Shown one piece after another: positions 1 through 5,667 of a DNA stretch of 5,667 nucleotides. Both the position numbers and the translations under genes were made by a program. The notes under the pieces were generated by a model. The model was not told where the DNA came from. It saw only the letters and a program-made list of their open reading frames with translations, and searched no databases. How positions within the stretch are numbered: position 1 is the first letter of the stretch; each line of letters starts with the position of its first letter. The DNA is from Kangiella sp. (GTDB taxonomy: Bacteria; Pseudomonadota; Gammaproteobacteria; Enterobacterales; Kangiellaceae): positions 130,145 through 135,811 of the forward strand of contig NVVT01000013.1 in the NCBI GenBank assembly GCA_002733465.1. Reading direction: 5' to 3'.

Positions 1-1412
1 GTTGGACCAGCATAATGTTCTTCATCAGTCATTTCCTTACTAATATCCATTCCAACATTTGCACAGTTAGTCGCGGTGCTATAAACCGCTTCAAAAGCAT
101 CCACTTGCCCTGCTCCTTGCTGAAAAGGTGTATACGCCCAATTTCCCTCACCGTCTAAAGCAGGTCTCGCCGTTGACATTATTCGGCATTTCACATCATT
201 AGGAGAAAGATCGGGTTGTTGACTTAACATCAATGCAACTAGTCCGCTGACAACACCTGTTGATTGAGATGTTCCTGACATTTGGAAATATTGACCACCA
301 TCGTGGAAGTCAGGATGATCTTTGGCTATATTTGTGCGACTTTCCATCAGTCCCATTAAATGACCACCTGGCGCGACTACATCTGGTTTTACAAAACGCT
401 CGTAGGTAGGACCGCTCGATGAAAATTTCGCTAATCGATCATCATCAAAATTATTCGGAGTACCATTATCGGTCACTGCACCCACAGTAATTACATAAGG
501 AACATTGCCCGGTACACCAATTCCTCCAGACTCATTCCCTCTATTTCCAGCCGAGGCGACAACAACTAGTCCAGCTTGCCATGCCGTCATAACCGCTTGG
601 TTGATTGGATCGACCCAATATAACGATTGTGCCTCTGCGCTAAATGATAAATTTAAGATTCTAATATTGTAGTTGTCTTTATTATCGACAGCCCATTCAA
701 TGCCTCGAATAACATCAGCATAATTGCCTTGACCGTTCTCATCAAAGGCTTTTACACTAATGAGTCTAGCATTGGGCGCCATCCCATAAAAACGCCCAGT
801 CGCATCTCTTTCACTGTTAACTGCTACGCTAGTGACGTGTGAACCGTGTCCGCTTGAATCACTGTTGTTCATAGTGGTTTTATTCTTTATCGCATCATAA
901 GTACCATAAACTCTATGTCGTCCATAAGCATCTTGCCGTAAACCGGATAATGATTTAAAGCCTGTATCAACTACCGCAATAGTGACTCCGTCACCGTATA
1001 TTGATGCATCGTGTAATCTGTCCGCATGGCTCATTTGGGTAGCGGATGCGCGAGAAAAATTAATTCGTTGTCCCCAAGCTAGCCCTGACGCTTTAACGCC
1101 CCTATTGCTCATCACTTTAAGTTTTTGATTAGTTAGATCGATTACCTGAGAATCATTTAAGAGGGTTGCGACGGCATTTATAATTTGTAAGTTATGGGTG
1201 ACTTCCCCTCCAACTCGGAGAACTTTATTGAGTGCGTTAGAACCTTGCACCAAATAACTCGCTGTATGAATCTTTTGAGTTGCGTCAAGTCTCTCTGCTT
1301 CACTGGATTTTAAAGTGATTGGGCTATCTTTTAAATAAAAAGCACTAAACGCTATCGATAGAATAACCGCGATTGATACGCTTTTAAATTTTATAGTTGA
1401 GAAATAATTCAT
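1..1412 (-). CDS. S8 (subtilisin-like) serine peptidase, 3' end cut by window edge
   Basis: Hand translation of the reverse strand from the ATG at 1412-1410 gives 470 codons with no stop up to base 1. The subtilase catalytic set is complete: Asp149 in AVVDTG, His189 in SGHGSHVTS, the oxyanion Asn290 in ASAGNRGN, and Ser382 in MSGTSQSTG. The N-terminus has a basic stretch (K8, K10) and a hydrophobic run at about residues 11-27, so it is a signal peptide or signal anchor; no ideal Ala-x-Ala site is seen. Residues about 30-125 would be the propeptide, and the catalytic domain spans about 135-415. The usual GTSMATP around the nucleophile is replaced by GTSQSTG. The protein most likely cleaves proteins outside the cytoplasm. 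The style recalls AprX-like S8A enzymes, but the exact subfamily is uncertain. The start is supported by a CGGAG Shine-Dalgarno 6 bases upstream. It is divergent from the sensor kinase gene. Confidence 0.93.
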   Translation of the reverse strand, partial: MNYFSTIKFKSVSIAVILSIAFSAFYLKDSPITLKSSEAERLDATQKIHTASYLVQGSNALNKVLRVGGEVTHNLQIINAVATLLNDSQVIDLTNQKLKVMSNRGVKASGLAWGQRINFSRASATQMSHADRLHDASIYGDGVTIAVVDTGFKSLSGLRQDAYGRHRVYGTYDAIKNKTTMNNSDSSGHGSHVTSVAVNSERDATGRFYGMAPNARLISVKAFDENGQGNYADVIRGIEWAVDNKDNYNIRILNLSFSAEAQSLYWVDPINQAVMTAWQAGLVVVASAGNRGNESGGIGVPGNVPYVITVGAVTDNGTPNNFDDDRLAKFSSSGPTYERFVKPDVVAPGGHLMGLMESRTNIAKDHPDFHDGGQYFQMSGTSQSTGVVSGLVALMLSQQPDLSPNDVKCRIMSTARPALDGEGNWAYTPFQQGAGQVDAFEAVYSTATNCANVGMDISKEMTDEEHYAGP

Positions 1413-1418
1413 ATCCGG

Positions 1419-1423
1419 CTCCG
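1419..1423 (-). promoter_or_regulatory. Ribosome binding site of the left S8 peptidase
   Basis: Read on the minus strand the sequence is CGGAG, followed by six bases (CCGGAT) and the ATG at 1412-1410. The spacing and purine-rich core fit a Shine-Dalgarno site and fix the start codon of the left protease. Confidence 0.7.
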
Positions 1424-1444
1424 AAACACATAAATCATTACCAG

Positions 1445-1473
1445 AATATCAAATCAATTGAGTTTCGACTCAA
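1445..1473 (-). promoter_or_regulatory. Candidate sigma70-type promoter for the left S8 peptidase
   Basis: On the minus strand TTGAGT (1473-1468) and GATATT (1450-1445) are separated by exactly 17 bases. Each matches its consensus (TTGACA, TATAAT) at four of six positions. Transcription would begin near 1438, giving a leader of about 25 bases that contains the CGGAG ribosome binding site. The -35 box forms one arm of a perfect inverted repeat (1458-1473), so a regulator bound there could block or aid RNA polymerase. This is prediction from motif and spacing only; AT-rich DNA gives such matches by chance. Confidence 0.4.
1458..1473. repeat. Perfect 6-bp inverted repeat with TTCG centre over the -35 box
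   Basis: The plus strand reads TTGAGT-TTCG-ACTCAA: two fully complementary 6-base arms around a TTCG tetraloop. It abuts a second palindrome, ACAATATTGT (1473-1482). Because the arm coincides with the predicted -35 element of the left protease, an operator is a reasonable reading. As RNA in the plus direction it would be a short UUCG hairpin, but no T-tract follows, so it is not a typical terminator. Confidence 0.5.
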
Positions 1474-1521
1474 CAATATTGTGAAACAGTCCTTTATCAC
1501 ACTCTTTGAAATAGGTAAATC

Positions 1522-1547
1522 TTTATATATCCTGTTGATTTATATAT
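1522..1547. repeat. Direct repeat TTTATATAT, 17-bp period
   Basis: TTTATATAT occurs at 1522-1530 and again at 1539-1547, with CCTGTTGA between them. Since TATATA is self-complementary, the pair can also be read as an inverted repeat. It could be a regulator site, an easily melted stretch, or chance in AT-rich DNA; nothing in the sequence decides among these. Confidence 0.3.
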
Positions 1548-1725
1548 AGATTCGTTTGAATTTAAGTTTGTTTTTATTTTTTATTAGTACGAGTCTATAA
1601 GAATTAGCTCACTTTCGCACCTATTTACTAGCCTTTTTTAAGTCAGTGTGAATATTGCAATAAAACATCAAAGATTCAGTCGCATCACAATAGAGTATTA
1701 AAGACCCTAGACTTAACTACCTTAA

Positions 1726-1770
1726 ATGCTTCAAAATAGAGACTCCTCCTTACCGCTAGAATTTAATTGA
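1726..1770 (+). other. Possible 14-codon leader ORF directly abutting the kinase start
   Basis: An ATG at 1726 opens a 14-codon frame (peptide MLQNRDSSLPLEFN) that ends with TGA at 1768-1770; the kinase ATG follows at once (TGA-ATG), in the same frame. A TAA sits immediately upstream at 1723-1725, so the mini-ORF is bounded on both sides. It has no visible Shine-Dalgarno. It would matter only if the kinase, which also lacks a good RBS, is translated by re-initiation. It may well be chance. Confidence 0.15.
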
Positions 1771-4700
1771 ATGAATCTTCATGAAAATCTAATGAATCAA
1801 CTCAAATTCTATTCAGTGGGAATTGTAGTATTGTCTCTATTTACTATTTTTTACGTTTTAAATGGTATTAAAGATCTTTCCGTTATCCAATTTTCTAATC
1901 ACTACTCCGATATTATTTTACTTGGTTTACTGCTTTTAACCATATTTCAAATATCGAATAGAAATCAAAATAAAGTCGACCCCATTTTTTGGAGACTATT
2001 AGGCACCGCTTTTTTTTCCTGGTTTTTATTATCCTTTTTTAAATTATTTTTTTGGGAAAGTATTTCTGACAATAAACGAGGATTATATTCTAGCATTAGT
2101 TACTTCTTATTTTACGCACTCATGATTGCCTCTATTGAAGTGAAGTCATATTCGAGTGCTCGTAAATTTTTAAATAGTAAAAGCTTAATCTCATCTTTAA
2201 GTATTTTAATATTCTTATTAGGTTCGTTTTCTTATTTAATATTAGCTAGAGGTGAAAATAACATCCAAACTCAAGGTGTTTTCTATTTTTATTTGCTCAT
2301 GGATACATATCTTGTTTTGCGGTGGTTACATCTATCGTGGCAATCTAGAAACAATGCCATTTATCGGAATGGTTTTTTATTGCTGGGGATTGCATCAATC
2401 AACTGGTTTTTCGCAGATTTACTTGAATTGAAAATGATTGAGGGAATGCAATCATCTTCACAGTCAATTCTCACAAATATTTCATCCAATATTTCAGAGA
2501 ACAGCCATTCGTTAAACCTCCACAAAAATTTATGGCTTGATTGGATTTGGCACTTACCATTTTTTATTTTTTACGTCGGAATAAAAACACTTTCAAAGTT
2601 AAATTTGAACTCTAAAAAGTCTAACCATAAAAACATCACTCACCCAAAACTAACTCGTTATAATTTACTAAACACGCCTTTATTTTTCTTAGGTGTTATT
2701 TCATTATTGTTTTTGATCGAAAACGTTATTTTTCCTCAAACAAGTTCTACAGTTTTAAAAAATATTCAAATTATTTGGGTTGCGGTAACTCTGACACTAG
2801 CAATGACTCAAATATTACAGCTTTTCAATCGAGTCAGAAAACAAAAAGATGATCTTGCTGTTGTAGAACAGTCATTACACTACGCTCAACAAGAACTACG
2901 CGAAGTGCAACGACATATCGATTCACAGAACGATTCGAATCAAATTTTATTGGATACTATAAAAAACCCCATTTTCACTTTAAATAGTAAGGGTGTAATA
3001 ATATCTATTAATCAAGCAACATGTGAACTGTTAGGCTATAAAGAAGTAGAAATTGTTGGGATTTGTTTTACACAATTTATTCCAAACACAGAAGAACTAT
3101 CATATTTTTTTGACTACCAGAGTTATCGTCAGAAATTAGCCCGAAAAGAGAAGGGCTTAGAATTAGAGTCAAAAATCATTACTCAAGATAATTCTATCAT
3201 TGATATTCATGTCACCATATCTCAGGGAAATATCAATTCAAAAGATAACATTATTATATCGCTAGCTGATATTCGCAAACAAAAAGAAATTGAAAATCAG
3301 TTACACCAATTAAAAGATGACATCACAGCCAACATATCCCATGAATTTAGAACGCCTCTTACTATTGTTAATGGCGTTTTAAATGATTTAATCACACAAT
3401 CACATGATGCTAATACCAAAGAGAAATTAAATACTGCCAAAAGAAACAATCATCGTTTAATACATATGGTTGATCAATTGCTGGAGTTATCTAAATCCTC
3501 TAATCAATCTTTACCAATTGTCGATCTGAATGCTACCGAATGGCTTCCATTGATTTGTCAGTCATACGAAATCATTGCTAGAGAAAAAGAAATAAACTAT
3601 ACCATTAATATTTGTGAAAACATTTTCATTCGAGGCAATCAACAAGCATTAGAGAATATTCTTTACAACCTTTTGTCCAATGCTTTCAAATATACCAAGA
3701 GCAAAGGCAAGATAATAGTCCGACTCAGAGAAACAGACTCAAATTATTTACTTGAGGTTGAAGACTCTGGCGTTGGTATTCCATCGAATGAACAACTACA
3801 AATCTTTGACCGTTTTCATCGTGTGTCGGGCGAGAGTTCACATAATCCTGGAGTAGGAATTGGATTGTCATTAGTTAAAAATTTGGTTTCGTCAATGGAT
3901 TGGAAAATTTCTCTAAAGTCAGAAGTTAATCAAGGCTCAACGTTTACCGTAAACATAAAAAAGGCGCTTGATAGCAATTTTAAAGAACGACAGAACATTA
4001 GTGAAGACTTAAAGTTATCCACTAACGAATTACCTCAAGAATTAATTTATTCTACTGAAACAAATTTGAGTAAAAAATCACAGTATCTGATATTGATTAT
4101 TGAAGACAACCTTGATATGCAAAAATATATACAAAGTGTGCTCAGCCCTCATCACCAGTGTATTGTTGCCAACGATGGTCAACAAGGCGTACAGCTGGCT
4201 GAAGAAATATTGCCTGATATTATAGTTTCCGATGTAATGATGCCAAAGATGGATGGATTTGAGGTATTAAAAAGTATCAAAACTTTAGATTCCACCTCCC
4301 ATATTCCGGTTATATTGCTAACGGCTAAAAGCGATAAAAAGAACCGAATTAAGGGATTATCTGCAGAGGCCGATGATTATCTAACTAAACCTTTCGACGC
4401 AGAAGAATTGGTATTGAAAATAACTAATCTATTGAACACCCGCAAAAAACTACAACAGAAATTTGAAGCACAATGGCAAGGTTTTACACAAAATAAGAAT
4501 CAACCAGAAAAGTTGATGGAAAATGACTTTTTAAGTAAATTGAACCAGTTGTTTGAACAAAATTATCGCGATTCATCTTTCGCAATGAATCAACTCGCTA
4601 GTCTACTTGCGATGAGCGAAAGACAATTACAGAGAAAAGTAAAAGCACTTGTCAATGTCAGCCCTTTAGAGCTGTTAAAACGATATCGATTAGAGAAAGC

Positions 4701-4833
4701 AAAATTGGCATTACAGAGTGAAACTCAAATCGGATTAATTGCACAAAACTGTGGTTTTTCCTCACAGACCTACTTTGGCCGTTGCTTTAAAGAGCATTTT
4801 GGAATGACGCCTAAAACCTACCAGAAACAATAG
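1771..4833 (+). CDS. Membrane hybrid histidine kinase / response regulator with AraC-type DNA-binding domain
   Basis: One 1020-residue chain appears to carry a whole phosphorelay from sensing to DNA binding. About ten hydrophobic helices (near 13-30, 45-60, 76-95, 107-122, 138-158, 169-188, 199-217, 256-272, 301-320, 331-351) are followed by a coiled coil (about 355-390), a PAS domain (391-500) and HisKA with His524 in ISHEFRTPL. The HATPase_c domain shows Asn637 (N box), DSGVGIP 665-671 (G1), FDRFHR 679-684 (F box) and GVGIGLSL 694-701 (G2). The receiver domain (about 771-890) has Glu778/Asp779, phosphoacceptor Asp821 in SDVMMPKMDG, Thr851 and Lys873. The C-terminus (about 920-1019) is an AraC/HTH_18 domain ending in the typical GMTPKTYQK. 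All key residues are present. The architecture matches the kinase-receiver-AraC part of hybrid two-component systems best known in Bacteroidetes, but without their large periplasmic propeller. A stop lies directly before the ATG; no good Shine-Dalgarno is seen, and Met8 (ATG at 1792) is an alternative start. The signal is unknown; the flanking proteases are likely targets (inference). Confidence 0.95.
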   Translation: MNLHENLMNQLKFYSVGIVVLSLFTIFYVLNGIKDLSVIQFSNHYSDIILLGLLLLTIFQISNRNQNKVDPIFWRLLGTAFFSWFLLSFFKLFFWESISDNKRGLYSSISYFLFYALMIASIEVKSYSSARKFLNSKSLISSLSILIFLLGSFSYLILARGENNIQTQGVFYFYLLMDTYLVLRWLHLSWQSRNNAIYRNGFLLLGIASINWFFADLLELKMIEGMQSSSQSILTNISSNISENSHSLNLHKNLWLDWIWHLPFFIFYVGIKTLSKLNLNSKKSNHKNITHPKLTRYNLLNTPLFFLGVISLLFLIENVIFPQTSSTVLKNIQIIWVAVTLTLAMTQILQLFNRVRKQKDDLAVVEQSLHYAQQELREVQRHIDSQNDSNQILLDTIKNPIFTLNSKGVIISINQATCELLGYKEVEIVGICFTQFIPNTEELSYFFDYQSYRQKLARKEKGLELESKIITQDNSIIDIHVTISQGNINSKDNIIISLADIRKQKEIENQLHQLKDDITANISHEFRTPLTIVNGVLNDLITQSHDANTKEKLNTAKRNNHRLIHMVDQLLELSKSSNQSLPIVDLNATEWLPLICQSYEIIAREKEINYTINICENIFIRGNQQALENILYNLLSNAFKYTKSKGKIIVRLRETDSNYLLEVEDSGVGIPSNEQLQIFDRFHRVSGESSHNPGVGIGLSLVKNLVSSMDWKISLKSEVNQGSTFTVNIKKALDSNFKERQNISEDLKLSTNELPQELIYSTETNLSKKSQYLILIIEDNLDMQKYIQSVLSPHHQCIVANDGQQGVQLAEEILPDIIVSDVMMPKMDGFEVLKSIKTLDSTSHIPVILLTAKSDKKNRIKGLSAEADDYLTKPFDAEELVLKITNLLNTRKKLQQKFEAQWQGFTQNKNQPEKLMENDFLSKLNQLFEQNYRDSSFAMNQLASLLAMSERQLQRKVKALVNVSPLELLKRYRLEKAKLALQSETQIGLIAQNCGFSSQTYFGRCFKEHFGMTPKTYQKQ

Positions 4834-4864
4834 AAAACTTCGATTTGTAAATAAATCACACGAG

Positions 4865-4893
4865 TTTGTCGCTCTAAGTCGAATTTTTGTCGC
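4865..4893. repeat. Direct repeat TTTGTCGC with exact 21-bp period (candidate AraC-type site)
   Basis: TTTGTCGC occurs at 4865-4872 and at 4886-4893, start-to-start distance 21 bases, that is two helical turns. AraC-family proteins commonly bind tandem half-sites on one face of the helix, and the araI half-sites are spaced this way. The site begins 32 bases after the stop of a gene that encodes an AraC domain. By rough arithmetic an 8-base repeat somewhere in a 274-base gap is expected by chance, so the spacing rather than the match is what draws attention. Confidence 0.3.
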
Positions 4894-4965
4894 AACTCTA
4901 CTATTTAACACCATCCAAAAAACTCCATAATTAGCGTTCACGTTTGCAAGAATACTCAAACGTTA

Positions 4966-4987
4966 CCACTAACAAATATCTTAGTGG
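4966..4987. repeat. Perfect 7-bp inverted repeat CCACTAA / TTAGTGG
   Basis: The arms at 4966-4972 and 4981-4987 are fully complementary and enclose eight bases (CAAATATC). As RNA this is a moderately stable hairpin about 130 bases after the kinase stop; the sequence after it (CTATTACTTC) is not a T-tract, so it is a poor intrinsic terminator. It may instead be an operator or a leader structure of the right protease mRNA. Confidence 0.4.
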
Positions 4988-4995
4988 CTATTACT

Positions 4996-5031
4996 TCAAA
5001 TAATTAGCTGAGAAAAAATCTCAAATAATTA
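4996..5031. repeat. 11-bp direct repeat TCAAATAATTA flanking a small hairpin
   Basis: TCAAATAATTA occurs exactly at 4996-5006 and 5021-5031, a 25-base period. Between and partly within the copies lies TGAGA-AAAAA-TCTCA (5009-5023), a perfect 5-bp inverted repeat. The block lies about 80-110 bases upstream of the right protease start, where an activator or repressor would be expected. A related string, TCAAATCAATT (one base inserted), occurs at 1449-1459 by the left protease promoter. Function is inferred from position only. Confidence 0.45.
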
Positions 5032-5093
5032 CTAGGAACAATAGGCATAGAGCGAAAAGCCAGCCTTAACACTCAATTAAACATGTAAACTGA

Positions 5094-5098
5094 AGGAG
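5094..5098 (+). promoter_or_regulatory. Ribosome binding site of the right S8 peptidase
   Basis: AGGAG (within GAAGGAG, 5092-5098) lies nine bases before the ATG at 5108-5110. This is a strong Shine-Dalgarno in contrast to the kinase gene, and it fixes the start of the right protease. Confidence 0.85.
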
Positions 5099-5107
5099 TA
5101 CCATTCA

Positions 5108-5667
5108 ATGGTTTCAAAATTTTCTAAACTTTCGGCGGCCACAATTATGGCATTAGGGCTTTCAAATCTAGCCCTCGCTGACGATAATCGATATGTAATC
5201 CAAATAGATAACAACGGCAAAGGTATTGTTAAAGCACTAGCGGCTCAAATGGGCGGTAATGTTGTGGTTGAAGGTAATGGATTTATTGCTGCTACATTTG
5301 ACGGAAAAAATCTTGATGATGTAAAAGGCGTTATGAATAATCCTCACGTTATTTTAGTTGAAGATGATGTGCGCCGTTACCCCTTGGCAATCTACAATGA
5401 TGATGCCGGCGATCCAACATTAGCGCAATTGACACCTTATGCAATTTATCAATCTCAAGCCGATCAATTAACACTTCAATCTGGTCAAAAGGTTTGTATT
5501 ATTGATTCAGGTCTTGATCAATCAAATACCGATTTCGATTGGGCTTCAATAACTGGCGACAATGATTCAGGAACAGGAAACTGGTTTGAACATGGCGGGC
5601 CCCACGGAACTCACGTAGCCGGAACAGTTGCTGCGGAAGATAATGGATATGGTGTTGTTGGAATGGC
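5108..5667 (+). CDS. Secreted S8 (subtilisin-like) serine peptidase, 3' end cut by window edge
   Basis: Hand translation from ATG 5108 gives 186 codons, open to the window end. Residues 1-24 form a classical signal peptide: Lys4 and Lys7, a hydrophobic core, and Ala22-Leu-Ala24 before Asp25. Residues about 28-90 resemble an inhibitor-I9 propeptide (RYVIQID at the start, ILVEDDV near its end), which normally folds and inhibits the enzyme until it is removed. The catalytic domain begins near residue 105; Asp133 in CIIDSGLD and His166 in HGTHVAGTVAA are present, while the Ser is beyond the window. It should be exported through Sec and act on proteins in the periplasm or medium. It differs from the left protease in signal peptide, propeptide and active-site surroundings, so the two are not recent duplicates. 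It follows the kinase on the same strand after 274 bases rich in repeats, so it probably has its own control. Confidence 0.94.
   Translation, partial: MVSKFSKLSAATIMALGLSNLALADDNRYVIQIDNNGKGIVKALAAQMGGNVVVEGNGFIAATFDGKNLDDVKGVMNNPHVILVEDDVRRYPLAIYNDDAGDPTLAQLTPYAIYQSQADQLTLQSGQKVCIIDSGLDQSNTDFDWASITGDNDSGTGNWFEHGGPHGTHVAGTVAAEDNGYGVVGM

Larger units (their letters stand above)
1413..1770. other. Divergent intergenic region between left protease and sensor kinase
   Basis: This 358-base AT-rich gap lies between two divergently transcribed genes, so it should hold both promoters. The protease side has a recognisable promoter and RBS. The kinase side is unclear: TATAAG at 1596-1601 is a good -10 match (5/6) but has no good -35 at 16-18 bases. 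Other items seen are TTTATATAT twice (1522-1530 and 1539-1547), the palindrome TATTGCAATA (1653-1662), and a run of T residues around 1568-1582. No gene of convincing size and no RNA gene was found. Confidence 0.6.
4834..5107. other. Intergenic region between sensor kinase and right protease
   Basis: These 274 bases hold no convincing gene. They contain two direct repeats (TTTGTCGC pair at 4865-4893; 11-mer pair at 4996-5031), a hairpin at 4966-4987, and the RBS of the right protease. No stem followed by a T-tract is seen after the kinase stop, so read-through into the protease is possible. I could not pick out a promoter with both boxes at good spacing. The number of repeats suggests regulatory DNA. 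Confidence 0.55.

Noticed and set aside
1522..1547. TATA-rich repeats as a CRISPR or mobile-element end
   Set aside because: There are only two short copies with no spacer pattern, no target-site duplication and no transposase fragment nearby.
1596..1601. TATAAG as the kinase promoter -10 box
   Set aside because: No acceptable -35 hexamer lies 15-18 bases upstream (the best is TTATTT) and there is no TG extension, so it is not listed as a promoter.
1745..1752. Perfect minus-strand Shine-Dalgarno TAAGGAGG upstream of the left protease region
   Set aside because: The only start at fitting distance on that strand is a TTG that opens a five-codon frame before a stop. The left protease has its own RBS about 320 bases further on.
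1792..1794. Alternative kinase start at Met8
   Set aside because: It has no better ribosome site than the ATG at 1771 and would remove only seven residues ahead of the first membrane helix. The longer form was kept, with the doubt noted.
4762..4959. 65-codon minus-strand ORF overlapping the 3' end of the kinase gene
   Set aside because: It lies mostly antisense to the AraC domain and the following spacer, shows no recognisable domain, and its product has no family features. It is best explained as a chance frame.
4966..4987. Rho-independent terminator of the kinase gene
   Set aside because: The stem is perfect but AT-rich in part, sits about 130 bases past the stop, and is not followed by a run of T residues in either direction.

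Overview
This window looks like AT-rich chromosomal DNA from a free-living, probably marine gammaproteobacterium of the Alteromonadales type (Colwellia, Thalassotalea, Catenovulum or Pseudoalteromonas-like). That assignment is an inference from base composition, from the style of the secreted subtilisin-like proteases, and from the hybrid kinase-AraC regulator. No rRNA, tRNA or other taxonomic marker is present.

The layout has three genes. Bases 1-1412 (minus strand) hold the N-terminal 470 codons of an S8 (subtilisin-like) serine peptidase whose 3' end runs off the left edge. The reading frame is open throughout, and I translated it by hand from the reverse complement. Bases 1413-1770 are a divergent intergenic region with a plausible promoter and a clear RBS for that protease. 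The region also holds several palindromes, and little that resembles a promoter or RBS for the gene on the other side. Bases 1771-4833 (plus strand) encode a complete 1020-residue single-chain signalling protein: about ten membrane helices, a coiled coil, a PAS domain, a histidine kinase core, a receiver domain and a C-terminal AraC-type DNA-binding domain. Bases 4834-5107 are intergenic, with two direct repeats and two hairpins but no convincing rho-independent terminator. Bases 5108-5667 (plus strand) are the first 186 codons of a second, distinct S8 peptidase with a clear signal peptide and an inhibitor-I9-like propeptide; it runs off the right edge.

The arrangement suggests a local module: a membrane-bound sensor that is also its own transcription factor, sandwiched between two exported proteases that it may control. 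The direct repeats in the downstream intergenic region (one pair exactly 21 bp apart) are candidate binding sites for the AraC domain. The regulatory link is inference from position and architecture, not something the sequence proves. No mobile element, CRISPR array or RNA gene was found.
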